Shown piece by piece: positions 1 through 12,361 of a DNA stretch of 64,000 nt; positions within the stretch are counted from its first letter, which is position 1, and every line of letters starts with the position of its first letter. This DNA comes from Boswellia sacra. Taxonomy: Eukaryota > Streptophyta > Magnoliopsida > Sapindales > Burseraceae. The notes under the pieces were generated by a model. That model was not told the origin of the DNA and ran no database searches. It saw nothing but the letters and a program-made list of their open reading frames with translations. Position numbers and translations under genes: made by a program. Location of the stretch: the NCBI GenBank assembly GCA_013180625.2, contig SNVD02002538.1, positions 1,178,001 to 1,242,000 of the forward strand, read 5' to 3'.

Positions 1-1
1 T

Positions 2-1570
2 GAGTGCAATGACAACCAAAATTACCAGCCTGGGCTCGATTTCACTGTTGAAGATGATCCAATTCAATCCACAAAAGATTCTGCAAATAATCATGAAAGG
101 CCTTCAGGATCTGATAGTCGAACTGATGTAGTGCATGACTTAAATGGGAAATTAAGCTTTATGTCTCTTATGAATGGAAATATTAGTGCAGACTTCAAAT
201 TTGAAAAGAATGAGGAAGAATCTAATAGAAACAACTTTTGCACAGGACAGGCATGTAATTTATCTGATATTATGGCATCCGCACCTGGATGTTGTGTTCA
301 TGCAACATGTGAAATTCTCGACAATGTTGATGAAGTTTGTGAACATACTGGGTGCAAACCTTCTCCACTAGAGCAACAAACCCTGAGAACTTTGGGGCTC
401 ATGGCGGATCAGAGATCTTTTCTCAATGGATTTCTTGGAAATATTTTTATGGCTAGATCGTCATGTCTCTCAAAGGATATTGAATGGATTGAATTTGTAT
501 GTCCCCAGTGTTCATCACTTCTTGGAGCTTACCCGTCTAGCAATGGTGATACACCTATGGATGGTGGAGTTCGATTATTTAAGTGTTACATTTCCACTTG
601 TTTGCCTGTTGGTGAATCGCAAGACAAGTTTCAGTAAGCACTTGATAATTAATAATTTGTGACAAATACCTATGATCTAATTTTTGTACAAACAACCTAG
701 TTAAGAATACATCTTTTGTTCTGTTGACAGTGCATAATTGCATTTTTCTCTTCATTGCCAGGAAATACACCTTGGAAAGAATGTTCACAAATCAGCTCCT
801 GGAAAGTGCAAAAGATGAATTATCATTTCGGACTGTGGTAAGGGATTTGAAAACCAAATCCCCCATGATACAGATTGTTCTTTTAAATCCAAATTGTTGG
901 TTCTGTTCTGGTTATTGTTTGGGTTTGGACAACACCATGGAACCAATTCCAAAGTTAGATTTACATCCTGCTATTAAGGTGCTGTTTTCTGATTGCAGTA
1001 ACTCTGAATCTCAACCAAGGTTAGTGTTTTGAGGGTTGCTGTTTTTTGGTCTATATTATTTTACTAATTGAACAAAACTCGTTAATTCTACAAGTCTAAT
1101 TAGCAAAATACATAAATGATCTTTCCCTCTTCCCCCTCGATGTGGCACGCTATTCATATACTCTTTAGAAGTAATGATCTCTTTGATATCTAGTAAATGG
1201 AGATTCTAAAGCATCTGACACAAGGTTGTAATGTTCCAGAAATAACCCCAATTTAGAATTTGGTTAACACATACGAAAGGTCAAGGGATTCTAGGTATAA
1301 AAAATTTTTAAAGAAAGAGTACTTCACTGTGAGTGTGCGCGTGTGGGTTTTTTTTCCCTCTCTCTCTCTCTCCACTAATTGTTTTGGCTAAGAAATTGAG
1401 ATTTATGCAGGATGTTGGAAGATTGGCTAACAAAGAATCTAGCTGATGAAGTTTTCATGTTGACTCACCAAATAGAAGAGTTGGTTGAGTATCTTATATC
1501 TGTAAAGAACATTCTCCCTCCTTCATGTACTTCCATCCAGGGTTTACATTTGGCATCCATGCACAGGTAA
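2..1570 (+). CDS. UBE3D-like E3 ubiquitin ligase (E2C-binding, HECT_2), C-terminal exons
   Basis: The 3' part of a plant homologue of UBE3D, the ubiquitin-conjugating enzyme E2C-binding protein, an atypical E3 with a HECT_2 domain. The gene enters from the left edge. Coding exons are 2-633, 762-1019 and 1411-1570. The junctions are CA|GTAAGC to CCAG|GAAA and AAG|GTTAGT to GCAG|GATG, and all three join in one frame to a TAA at 1568-1570. The protein has Cys pairs (CPQC near position 500) and ends with a helical stretch (MLEDWLTKNLADEVFMLTHQ) that I recall from plant family members. The family assignment rests on recognition, not a search. No stop or frameshift is visible, so the gene is probably functional. 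The start codon and N-terminal half lie outside the window. The last exon could instead splice at AG|GTAACG (1566) to 1657, adding a short tail. Confidence 0.72.
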
Positions 1571-2752
1571 CGATGTGATTTGTTGGATTAACTATGATCT
1601 TCGCTGAATGTCAGTTTGATAAATGGAAGAGATTTGCTGTTTATAACGCAAAACAGGAGGATTTCTCCCACTTTGAGGTATGATACGTATCGTATCTTAT
1701 GATACATTTTAAAAGCGGCTGAAAATGATGAAGAGCTTGAGAAATTGGTAAGAGGAAAAGGAATTCCTGAAAATGTACTTGTTTCTTGTTTCGAAGTTGG
1801 TAGTACTTGGATTCACTTGTATTACAGTTGTCTATAACAATCTTAAAGAGTTATTTCGTATGTTTCTTTTTCAAAATGAGGCAATCTGGATGATCGTGTA
1901 GCTACAGGAACTGATCTAGAATTCATTTGTTGGTAATTAAATTCAGTAACTGTTAGATGTAATTTCTCGCTTCGCTGCACAGTAGCTGAAATCCTTGTTA
2001 AGGCTGCCATTACGAAAACTTAGGGTGATTTCTTAATGTTATAATTTTCTACCAAGAAGTATACTTAAGGTTTTGCGTAGTACAGTCGTCCAAGCAACTT
2101 CAGTTGCAACAGCAAACAAGAACAGGAAGGATACCAGAGGATAAGGTAAGTTCTTATTTCCAATTTTTGGACTTCCCAGGGATAACCCAAACCTCTACGG
2201 CATCGTGATGGAAGCTTCATGCGACGAATTTCTCGAATTTAGAGTTGTCTTCTCCCAGCGATATTTGATGTTGTTAACATATTCAACAATAGCTCGAATG
2301 TTCATTGTTGGATCTACGGAATAACACCCCAAGAACTGTTCTAAGATCATCGGTCGTCATTTCTCATAACAACTCTCTGATATTCTGTCCTACCTTTTCC
2401 CTTCGTGGCATTCAGGTGATCAAAATAATGCGTGCTGTGCTTTGAGGAAGGAGCATTTCTTAATGATTCAGGTTGTTAAGAAAAAATGAGTCAAATCGAG
2501 ATAACCATTATTCATTAATAAACTGCTAAAGGAAACCGTATTTTGATTACACAGCTAGAAGAGAAGCAGTCCCACATGTACATTACATTTCAAGAGCCAT
2601 AGTTCATTGACTAATTACATCGCTAATTGCCTACTTGTAAAGTGAATGTATTAACATCCATAAGTGACCACACGATTAATTGCTCATATGAGAACACATT
2701 CCTCTTCTGTTTGTCCTCCCTTGATTGTAATCACTTTCTTATGGAGATATCC
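1571..2752. other. 3' flank of the UBE3D-like gene with exon-like scraps
   Basis: AT-rich sequence without a long ORF. Two short stretches look like exons. About 1657-1750 follows an AG acceptor and contains AAENDEELEKL before a GTAAGA. About 2094-2148 is a Gln-rich stretch between a TACAG and a GATAAG|GTAAGT. They may be alternative 3' exons or 3'-UTR exons of the upstream gene. I do not recognise either peptide. Confidence 0.3.
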
Positions 2753-2994
2753 TTAAAGTCGGTCCAGAGCAGATGTGGCACCTTTCCCTTTCTTCAATTG
2801 TTGTTCCACTTCTGCTGGGGTGACCCATGTTTTGCCAAAAACTTCTTCCATGAGACGGAGGTATCTATGCGTTTCGATCCCCGAGTATTCTTGAGCATCT
2901 TTTTGAATAACGCTTAAGTGCAGTAAGTCCAATCCTATCTCATAATCTAGCCATCCAGGACGTAGCAGAGCTTGGTCCAGCCTGTATTTGCAAG

Positions 2995-3579
2995 CAGGGA
3001 CGGAGCCACATAGTGACAGTGGGGGCAATTGCCCCCGTTGAGTTTACAAAATTTTATGTAATCCTTTCAAGTTTGTATTCTAACACAACAAACCCTTTTG
3101 ATAGTTTAGATGATTTAAATTTTTAATCTATCTTATAATTGTTTTTATTTTTTAACGGCTTCAACAATAGTTATCTACATTAGCTATTAAACCTTAATAT
3201 ATGGATAATTAATATCAAAATATATTTTTATTTTACAAGGCCCCATTACCTAACCTTCTATCAAGTTTTTCTTTATAATATGTTTCACAGAAATACTTAT
3301 AATTAAAAATTATATATTATGTAGACAAAGAGCGTATATATCAAATATTTTACAAAGATTTTTATTGATATTAATTGAACCTACAAATAAATATAAAACT
3401 ATTTTCGAATTACTACTTTTTATAGTTTATAAATGTTTTTTCTGTTGGACTTTTAATTGTACAATCTTTTTAATATAAGAAAATATATAAATCTAATAAT
3501 GAATATGATTTTTTTTATAAATAATTTTTTTAATATCTTAATTTGCCCCCGCTAAATCAGATGGCTGGCTCCGTCACTG
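2995..3579. mobile_element. Non-autonomous hAT element (MITE), 585 bp
   Basis: Terminal inverted repeats CAGGGACGGAGCCA (left) and CAGTGACGGAGCCA (right, reversed) differ at one base. A perfect 8-bp target duplication, TTTGCAAG, flanks it at 2987-2994 and 3580-3587. CAGGG/CAGTG ends with 8-bp duplications are the hAT signature. The interior is AT-rich with GGGGGC/GCCCCC subterminal blocks and no coding capacity. It sits in an exon of the BCS1-like pseudogene. Confidence 0.92.
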
Positions 3580-3838
3580 TTTGCAAGTTGTGGTAACAAT
3601 TACTATCCCCATCAAGGAAATGAAGCAGGCTTGACAGCATTGCCTAAGATTGTAAACGAATGAAGAAAACTAGTCGATATATTGACAAATAAACAGCAAT
3701 AATAAAAGAAATGCTCCATTATCATGCAAACAAAATAAGTGAATAAATCAACAAAAGAAAGTGCATTTAATTCTGAGCTATCCTCTTTTGTAGGATTTAA
3801 TTTGCTAGTCCTGCGAAATATAAATGAGTAATAAAAAG

Positions 3839-3896
3839 ATTGTCAGTCCTGCATTAGTTACCCGTAGATTGTCAGTCCTGCGTTAGTTACCCATAG
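3839..3896. repeat. 29-bp tandem duplication
   Basis: Two adjacent 29-bp copies, 3839-3867 and 3868-3896, with two mismatches. Both lie in the intron of the BCS1-like pseudogene, next to its splice donor, so one extra donor-proximal segment was created by slippage. Confidence 0.9.
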
Positions 3897-4804
3897 ACCT
3901 TGTTTTTAGCCCGGCGAACATCATCACGTGACATCATTTCGCTGCAATACTCCGCGTCTTCAATGAGAATAATGGAGCGTTTGATGGTGTTTATGAGCAT
4001 ATTCCTCAGCTCAGCACCGCTTCTAGCACTCAGAAGTGGCAGATCATAAATATTATACCGAACGTGGTCAGCAATCGCTGTCACCGACGATGTCTTTCCG
4101 CTTCCTGACGGCCCCTGTATAAGGTAACCCCGTTTCCATGGCCTACCGCCCTTAGTCAACAAGCCCACATACGAAGCCCTTTTGTTAACAAAGAGTTTAC
4201 TAGGGAATTCTTAATTTCAGTGTCGAGCGTCATCGTGCCGAAAGTTGAAGTACTGTGGAAAACACTGGGCACCCACTCGGGAGCAATCTGGTTGTTAGTG
4301 GAAATATAGAGTTGCTCCGACTCCCGGTTCAACAAGATTTCCTTTGCCATCCGGCTTATGTAAGGAATATAGCTTCCCTTCACTGATTCCTTATCTTGTT
4401 TTAAGCAAGTCGAGCCGAAGTATTTGCTCTCCGATCAAATACACCTCTACAGCGGTTTATGTTTCATTTTCCGTGGGAGCCGAACGTTGCTCAATAATAA
4501 AGGTAAACGTAGGAGACAACGTTTTAACAATGGCAAAGTACCACCTACGTAATTTTAAACCAAGTTTAAATATAAGGTTATTACGCGGAGCAACTAGACG
4601 CAGAATTCCAAACAATAGGCCTATCATGACGAAAGCCGCATAGAACGGGCCATTAGTTAAATGGCGGTGTAGTATCACTTCCATCAGGGAAACCATTTGC
4701 TTCAAAACTCAAGAAACTGAAGACACGAGTAAAGAAGCTGGTTTCTGCAATTTGCTTTGAGTGGGGAATGGTGAGTGATGGTGAAGTTATATAAAAGTAG
4801 TAAG

Positions 4805-6311
4805 TGTTACGAATTAAACACCCTAATTCGTATCAATCCAAGAGTAATAATAAAAACCCAAAGAAATTAAAGCACAAACATACAAGATTTATACAGATAT
4901 TTGTCTCAACGTGAGATCACGTCCTGTTCTTAGTCGTTGTAGAAATTCACTATAACGGAAAAGAAGTTTTACACGATCATTAATCATACTCACGATCTCT
5001 CTTTGTTTACAAAATCTCTCACAACACAATACATTTTTATAACTTACTAAAGCAAATAATAATATCTAAGGCAATCAAAGTTAACAATAAATTTATTTAA
5101 AATTGATGATAATTTTGTGGTATAGATAGTTAACAATAACTTAACTAAAATTAGTAAAATAAAATAGAACATAAGATCTTACGTGATTCAACTATAAACC
5201 AACTTATATCCATGGGTAGCAAGAGCTGCAATCCATGATTTTTTATGTATTTACATTCGACTTAAAAACTCTTTATAGTGATAGACACTCGATCACTCAC
5301 TAACCTAATCTATACAAACTTGACCAACCTCGATTACAGCCATAGTCCTTCAAATAATTCTTCTAATACTGCACTTCACAGACACGACTAACTTAATTGT
5401 ATCAAGTTAAGTCAGACAAAACCAACGTAATTGTTACAGACTCATCTAATCACTCAACTCCTTTAAGCTTACACAACTCTAATAATAATTACCAAACATA
5501 TTTGTGCACATACTCAATACACATAAGCAATACACAATCTTAATTCACTCAAAGCTTAAAGGTTTTACGAAGATAGACAAAGATATTAACATATTCCAAT
5601 TTGCTCTCTACGACTGTTTCTCTTCTAATAGCTTGAATGTGTTCTTTATATAAGCTATGTGAATAGCCATATAAAGCATGTAACATCAATTGTAATCTTT
5701 ATCATTAACCTGCAAAATCTCAATCAAGCTTAGATGGTAAGGTTAGATAAAGATAAAATAAAATAGGAAATTCATGAAAAGTTATCTTGAATACATAAGG
5801 ATATTTATCAATCAAGATAATCAATCAATCAATATAAACCTTCTATAAAGCAAGTACTTCCAAAATAACTTAAATCAATTAATTAATATCAGAAGTCAAA
5901 TAAAAACTCTCTTCAATAAATTAGAATACTTATCAATAAGATCTTAATCATATATGAGATTGAAAATCAAGAGGAAAACGTCCATTAGGATACTTATCAA
6001 TGAGATCCTAATCATAAAAGTGATTGGCAGTTAAGATAAACACTTATAAAAAATATCCTAATGAGATCAATCAATCAAGATAAAACTTTGTTAATATGAG
6101 CTCAATCAATCAAGATAAAACTTCCATTAACAAAACTTACCAAGATAAATCATTTTTATTCTAGTCAAACTTTTCCTAGAATAGAAAAAAAATCCTTATG
6201 AGATAAATGAGAAAATGACAAGATATAAACATCAATATTTTTATCACATGATGACAAAATAAATATGATCACGTGCATTGCATATACATGAGATGCCACG
6301 TGACACCAACA
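4805..6311 (-). repeat. LTR of a Ty1/copia (SIRE-like) retrotransposon
   Basis: Read on the minus strand this block starts TGTTGGTGTCACG (6311) and ends CGTAACA (4805), the TG...CA ends of an LTR. Immediately upstream on that strand is a polypurine tract, AAAAGAGGAGAT (6323-6312), so this is a 3' LTR. A TATA box (CTTATATAAAG) lies near 5650 on the same strand. The text around TGTTGGTG and the polypurine tract resembles SIRE-type copia elements. The U3 part has several degenerate repeats of an ATCAATCAAGATAA motif. Sequence 6312-6600 is leftover internal DNA with no ORF. The rest of the element is gone or displaced by the gypsy insertion. Confidence 0.6.
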
Positions 6312-6600
6312 ATCTCCTCTTTTGGCATCTTATAATGAAAACATTCTCATGTTCATGAATTCACGTAATACCTGCATGGTTAAGTGTAATGTAACTGAAA
6401 TAGGGTACACGCACTTAAAGAAATTAATGCACTAAAAAACTGAAAACAAACATTCAGTTATAACAGACATAACTAAACAACATAACTGAATCTAACAGAT
6501 TCAATTATTTCCTACAAACAAAATGTCAACATATAAGCATCAAGTACTTGTAAGACAAAATGATCACTACAAGAAAACATAAACAAATTGATACCAACAC

Positions 6601-6769
6601 AAAAAGTAGGAACAACCTTACTAGAAAGTAGGAACCACCCCCTGAAAATCTTACCCCACTTTTGTAGATAATGATAACTTTATTTGACTTAGTTCATTAA
6701 CCTACCACTATGACTAAGTCCTCTTAAATTTGTATTTTTATTATATTTTAATTATTTGAGCACGTAATA
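6601..6769 (-). repeat. Truncated 3' LTR of the gypsy element
   Basis: Matches the first part (U3) of the 12362-12755 LTR over about 165 bp and then stops abruptly at its left end. Its start on the minus strand is TATTACGTGCTC, next to the polypurine tract. Confidence 0.75.
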
Positions 6770-6960
6770 CTCCCCCTACCTTAAAAGCTTCCTTGTCCTC
6801 AAGGATTAAATTTTGAAAATCTCATCTTTAAATGCACCAAATTCTCCTAAGTTACTTCAGCTAGTGACAACCCTTCCCAATGCGCTAAAACTTCTTCTAC
6901 AACCTTTCTTGTATGCCTATCTATAATTGTTAAAGGCATAGGAATAACTGAATCTTTATC

Positions 6961-7164
6961 TTAAGGCAAAGTTGGCAGATTTGTTTGTACCACCACACTT
7001 TCTGCAATGTGTTTCTTCAATACGAATACATGAAAAATAGGATATATTTTGGAGCTATCTGGTAACTTTAACCTGTATGCCACAGGTCCCACCTTTTGAA
7101 TTATTTCAAATGGCCTGTAAAACTTTGGTGATAGCTTGATATTTTTTTCCATAGCCACTGACAT
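6961..7164 (-). pseudogene. gypsy integrase C-terminal (GPY/F) domain fragment
   Basis: A 67-residue open stretch with [12 protein letters not shown] and [12 protein letters not shown], the GPY/F module at the C-terminus of gypsy integrases, followed by an HVFVLKKHI motif. No chromodomain is visible before the stop. Confidence 0.7.
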
Positions 7165-7573
7165 CCAACATAAGGTTGCAGACGCAAATACACAAAGTCT
7201 CCAATTTTAAAACCTTTTTCAGTATGTTTGGCATCACGTTTCTTCTTCATTCGGTTTTAGGCATTCATCAATTGTTCTCTTAACTCTTTCATCATTTTAT
7301 CTTTATTTCTCGGTGTTAGATTAATGATTTCCACTTGACTAGTTCCAGGAGCATAAGACAACAGTGTAGGTGGCAGTTTACCATAGACTACCTCATATGG
7401 AGTCTTTTTGTTGTTGGTGTTGTAATAGTAAGCTACCCAAGGAATCCATTTAGCCTATTCTTTTGGTCTATGGCTGGTGAAACATCTTAAGTACATCGCT
7501 TGTTAACTACCTTCATTTGTCCATCAGTTTGATATGAGGAGCTGAAATTGAAACTAGTTCCCCGCAACTTGAA

Positions 7574-7963
7574 TTATTCTTTCCAAAATAAACTTGCAAA
7601 TGTAACATCTCTATCACAAACAATACTTCCAGGCATGCCATATAATTTAAAAATATGTTCAAAGAACACTCGAGCAATACTTAGGGTCGTATATGGATGT
7701 GAAATTGGGATAAAATGAGCAAATTTTGACAATCTGTCAACAACCACAAAAATAGTTGTCTTCCCTTGAGAACTTGGGAGGCCTTTAATGAAGTCCATTG
7801 AAATATCAGTCCACACTTGTAAAAGAATTGGCAATGGATGGAGAAATCTTGCAGGAGCTGTATTTTTTGCCTTGTGTCTTTGACAAGCATCACACTGCTT
7901 CATGAAATTTTTTATTGTTTTTCGCATTCCCTTCCAATAAAAAATTGATGTTAACCTTTGCAA
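7574..7963 (-). pseudogene. gypsy integrase core fragment
   Basis: Shows the second half of the HHCC zinc finger (CDACQRHK), the first catalytic Asp (WTDISMDFIKGLP) and the second (CDRDVTFASLFW). The third residue (Glu) would lie beyond 7574, where the frame is lost. Confidence 0.8.
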
Positions 7964-8696
7964 AGTCTTGGGAACCTTTCATGTGTACTTGAATGCATTT
8001 CACTTATAATTGGCTATACTAATGGAGATTCAACAAGTAAATTTGGCTTTTGAAATAAAAGACTTTATTTTTATATTCCTATGGTCCCATAGCTTCCCCT
8101 TGTTCACACAATCTCACCATTTTCTGTAAAGTTGAATTATTTTGCACTTCATCTTGAATGGATTCTAACCGTTATGGTATTGGAATGGAAATTGCAGTAA
8201 TTACTCGACTGTCATCCCACTTTGAGAGAGCATTCGCCACCGCATTTTCTTTTCCTTTTTTATATTCCATGGAGAAATCATACCCCACTAACTTTGCAAG
8301 CCATTTTTCTTGGGCTGTCGTTACTATCCTTCGTTCCTTCTCTGATCAATTCTGACAATGAATTTTCTACCAAGCAAGCATGCCCTCCACTTTTGTATTG
8401 CAAGCACTAAAGCTAACATCTCTTTTTCATGAGTAGAAAGCAACAAATTTTTACCTCGTAAGGCTTGACTGAAAAAGCTATTGGTCTCTTATTTTGCTTG
8501 AGAACTCCAACAATTCCAAACCTAGATGCATCCCATTCTAAAATAAAAGGGTTCTTTAAAATTTGGTAAGGCTAAAATAGAAGCCTTTGTCATCACCATC
8601 TTGAGTTGCTTAAAGGAATCTTCAGCTTTGGTACCCCACTTGAAATTGCCTTTCCTAAGCATCTACATTAATGGTCTAGCAAAATTTTCATAATCT

Positions 8697-9020
8697 TTAA
8701 TGAATTTTTTGTAATACCCTGTCAAGCCTAGAAAACCACGTAGGCCCCTTAATAGTGTTAGGTTTAGGCCATTCCAACATTGTAGTAATTTTTTCGGGAT
8801 CTACAATAACCCCTTCACTGGAAATTACATGGCCCAAGTATTTCAGCTCTGCTTGTCCAAACAAACATTTTTCTCTTTTCACAAATAACTTGTTAGCCCT
8901 TAAAATAGATAACACATTATACAAATATTCTAAGTGATCTTTCCATGTCTTACTGTAAATTAAAATATCATCAAAGAGCACTATAATGAACTTACGAAAG
9001 AAATTCCTTGAAAACGTCAT
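8697..9020 (-). pseudogene. gypsy reverse transcriptase fragment
   Basis: Contains the RT palm motif as VLFDDILIYSK (an FDD form of the catalytic YxDD box), then KCLFGQAELKYLGH and a PEKI...WP motif at the start of the connection. The upstream fingers (9020-9300) and the RNase H part (8160-8690) are readable only in broken frames. Confidence 0.8.
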
Positions 9021-9636
9021 TCATCAAAGACTGAAAAGTAGAGAGAGCATTGGTGAGGCCAAACGGAAATTCATAATGCCCTTGATGAGTGCAAAATGTA
9101 GTCTTAGTGATGTCATTAGGATTCATTTAAATTTGGTGATAGACCAAAAGCAAATACAATTTGGTCAAATATTTAGCTCTGTAAAGTTCATCAAGTAACT
9201 CATTTTATAACTGGGATTGGGAACTTGTCTTTGACTGTCATCTGATTCAAAGCTCTATAGTTAATACAAAGTCTCCAAGATCCATTGTATTTCTTCACAA
9301 GTAATACTAGAGAGGAATATGGAGTCTGACTAGGGCAAATTAGTCGTATCTTCAACATGTCAAAACTAGCCTCTCAATTTCATTCTTTTGAAAGTGTGGG
9401 TACCTACAAGGCCTTACAGACACAAGACCACTTTTCTTTTTTAAAGGAATCTTATGATCATGTTTCTTTGGTGGTAGGAGCCTATAGGGTTCTTGTAGCA
9501 CATCTTTGAAATTCTGCAGCCTATATTCAATTTATGAATTGAATGAGGACAAAAGAAAATTGGAAGGAAAAGTAACTTGCGGGGCCATCAAGGAAAGAGA
9601 GCATAGTTGTACAACAACTCCATCTTTTCTTTTCTT

Positions 9637-9915
9637 TTATTTCCTTCTCAATTTCTTGCTCATCCATGTACTTATCTTCTGAGGTGTCAAGCCTTTAAAA
9701 ATCCCTTCTTTTCTATCAATATTAAACTTTATGTGTAGTCTGGAGAAGTCCCAAATAATGGGCTCTAATGTTCTCAACCATTGCGCTTCAAGCACAATAT
9801 CACAACCCTCTAAAGGAAATAAATAAAGGTCGATAACAATTGCAATTCCCTGAATCACCACCCTTTTACACAACCCAGCACCGGAAAGGTTTTCTCCATT
9901 TGCTATTGCCACCAC
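9637..9915 (-). pseudogene. gypsy aspartic protease region
   Basis: A 92-residue open stretch with the plant gypsy protease C-terminal signature (LPLEGCDIVLEAQWL-like, then GPI.WDF-like). The catalytic DSG lies upstream, around 9960-10000, in a degraded frame where a DLGST-like stretch is readable. Not functional. Confidence 0.65.
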
Positions 9916-10736
9916 AAATTTTTCAACCCCAGAGGATCAATCCCAACCTTTTTAGCAGCTTTATTGCTCAAAAAATTATTGGTACTTCCTAAATCTACAA
10001 GAATGGTACAGTATTATTCTTCTACCTTTCTTTGAACCTCTATAGTTTGAGGAGCTCAAGCACCATAAATTGTATTGAGAGAAATGTCTGGTAATTCTTC
10101 GATTTCTTCATTCACATTGTCCTCTTCTCTATCTTCACTCTTTTCTTCCTCTGGCCATATTCCTTCAATCAAGAACAATATTTTTACATATATGACTTCG
10201 ACTAAACTTTTCATTGTAGTTGAGGCAAATCCGCTTCTTTTCTCTCCTTAAGCTTTGTGGGAGTCAGCCTCTTTATTGGTATTTGATTCTGACTTTTATT
10301 TGGCAAAATAACACCGTTAAACATTAGCCTCTTGACTTCAAAGTTGTTTAACCACCTATTACTTTGAATACAAGACTCATACAGCCTTGCTAAACCAATT
10401 GCAGCAGAAAAAGTTGATGCACAACATGCTTGAACCTTTATTTTGATATTATCTTTTAGGCTACTTACAAAACAACCAACTTGTTATGCTAGGCTTAATC
10501 CTCCTGCTCTGATCAACAATCTTTCAAATTGGGTTTGGTAATCTCTCACCAATCCAATTTGTTGCAATTTTGTTAGATCGTCAAAAAAATCTTGAAATTG
10601 TGTTGGACCATACCTATTATGTAATATTCCTTTGAAAACTTCCCATGTGACATTTGGAGTTTCCTTTTTAATTTATTGGAATCATAGTTATGCATCCCTT
10701 TCTAAGTTTAATGAAGATAATGCCACCCTTTCTTCT

Positions 10737-11054
10737 TCAGGCGTATGATGAAAAATAAAAAAAAAATTGTTTAGCCCTGCAAATCCAACAAGTAGGATCG
10801 TCTTCCCCATCAAAACAAGGAAAATCTAGTTTAACTGCTTTAGGAAGATAAGTGTTGAAAGAAGTTTCTCTGTCGGCTCCTCCTTTATGAGTTTCACTAT
10901 ATGAACTCTCATCTTGTTCATGAGTTTTGGAAAATTGATCAGAACGAGCATTCATAGATGCAAACATATCCTGCATTTCTTTGAGCATTCGTTATTGATC
11001 GGTTGTAAAAGAACCCATTTCAGCCTCTAAAGTTTTTAGCTTTTGCTCCTCCAT
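10737..11054 (-). pseudogene. gypsy gag, N-terminal fragment
   Basis: Starts at an ATG (11054-11052) just inside the hAT insertion and runs in one frame through a single stop (about 10998) to 10737. It contains the gag motif KLDFPCFDGEDDPTCW, typical of plant Ty3/gypsy gag. The downstream gag sequence (10700-10000) is recognisable only in pieces across frames. Confidence 0.7.
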
Positions 11055-11067
11055 GGCTGGCTCTGAT

Positions 11068-12346
11068 TAGGGATGGCAATTGTACCCGGGCGGGTCCGGG
11101 TACCCGACTCCCCGGCCCGGAAATGCCCGGGGAATTACTCGAAATTCCGGGGATTGAAGCCGGGGTCGGAGAACATTTTTTCGGGGATTGTCCGGGGCCG
11201 GGCAGGGGGCGGGGATCATGTTCCCCGGCCCGGAATAAGAAATTTCATGTGTAAATTATAAACCCAGCCCAAATATAAAATTATAATGAGCATATCCAGT
11301 CCAAAGAACAAAATTATAAGCCCAGCCCAAATACAAAACCCAATTACAATATTTGTACAAAATTATAAACCCAGCCCAATCCAATGTTTTAATTATGTGT
11401 TGGACTATTTTTTTTTTTTGGGATGTTTGGTAACTTTGGTTTGTACTTTGTACACTTGTAGTTTCTTTGGATGTTTAAGTAATATGTAATGTGTTTATGT
11501 TTTAGAAATTATATTGACGAAAGTAGATGTTAATGTTTGGATTTTCAAATTATTATTTATCTTATTTTATTATTAATTGAACTTCAACTTTAAAGTAATG
11601 ATTTCTTAATTCTTATATGTATTTACATCATTGATATTCTAGTTAATAATTGACTAACTTAATAAGAAAATTTATAGAAGTATTTACACTTTATAAATAT
11701 AATGAAGCTAGATTTAATAATTTAAAGAAATTAATATATGCAAAAGCAATGTCTAATTCAATAGAAAAAATTATAAATATAATATTAACAAAAATAATAA
11801 AAACATGTGTTAATGGGGTGACTTGAACCTTGGTTCAAGAAAAGACTCATCTATGAGCTAGTAAACTCAATAAGAAAAAAGTTTGTAACCACAATATTAA
11901 CTGAAAAAAAAAACAATTTGTAGGAGTTGGGACGTAATTCAATAGAAAAAATTATAAATATAATGTTAATAAAAATAATAAAAACATGGGTTAATGGGGT
12001 GACTTGAAAAAAAAAACATGTGTTAATAACCATCTATTAGCTGGGACAATTTGTAGGAGTTGGGGCGGTTTGAACCTGGGAACTGCAGGCAGACAAAGGA
12101 CCCTTACTACCAGCAGGCCACAAGCACATTTTGAGTTGTAGGTATGAATGACAAATACAAGTATTAACGGATCTATCACAGAAAATTAAAAAAATAAAAA
12201 CCGGGGAATTCAACTCCCCGGACCCGGAATATAATTCCCCGGCCCCGGAATTTCCGGGGAAATTTTCGGGGATGGGGAATTAAATTCTTTACCGGGGCCG
12301 GGGACGGGGAGCGGCCCGGCCCGGCCCTGGATTTTTGCCAATCCTA
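11068..12346. mobile_element. Non-autonomous hAT element inserted in the gypsy PBS
   Basis: Ends are TAGGGATGGCAA (left) and TAGGATTGGCAA (right, reversed), with GC-rich CCCCGG/GGCCCGG subterminal blocks on both sides. It is flanked by GCTCTGAT (11060-11067) and GCTCTGAC (12347-12354), an 8-bp duplication with one mismatch, as expected for hAT. The interior has no transposase. It has an internal direct repeat of about 65 bp offset by 181 bp (starting 11761 and 11942). Confidence 0.85.
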
Positions 12347-12361
12347 GCTCTGACGTCAAAA
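12347..12361 (-). promoter_or_regulatory. gypsy primer-binding site (degenerate)
   Basis: On the minus strand, right after the 5' LTR, the sequence is TTTTGACGTCAGAGC. The expected tRNA-Met(i) primer site of plant LTR elements is TGGTATCAGAGC. The hAT target duplication is part of this site, and the copy on the other side of the hAT element reads ATCAGAGC, closer to the canonical form. Confidence 0.55.

Larger units (their letters stand above)
2753..4696 (-). pseudogene. BCS1-type AAA-ATPase pseudogene, copy 1
   Basis: Relic of a plant BCS1-like (HSR4/ASD-type, organelle-membrane) AAA-ATPase, read leftwards. 4696-4457 encodes the N-terminal membrane anchor (FYAAFVMIGLLFGILRL), then an in-frame stop. 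4383-4156 carries the SYIPYISRMAKEI region. 4168-3899 carries an intact P-loop (GPSGSGKT), IYDL and a Walker-B-like IILIEDAEYC. A 255-bp intron (3898-3644) sits where copy 2 (27313) also has its intron. The next exon begins AMLSSLLHFLDG, then has lost the LWSSCGDER segment with a frameshift. It is split by a hAT MITE and ends with RLDQALLRPG and an Ala/Lys tail to a TAA at 2753. Stops and frameshifts near 4440 and 4380 also break it. The family's usual length is about 480-520 residues, so roughly 100 residues between anchor and core are missing or unreadable. Confidence 0.82.

Noticed and set aside
12055..12130. GGTTTGAACCTGGGAACTGC stretch resembling a tRNA T arm
   Set aside because: Inside the hAT element, no acceptor stem pairing and no anticodon arm.
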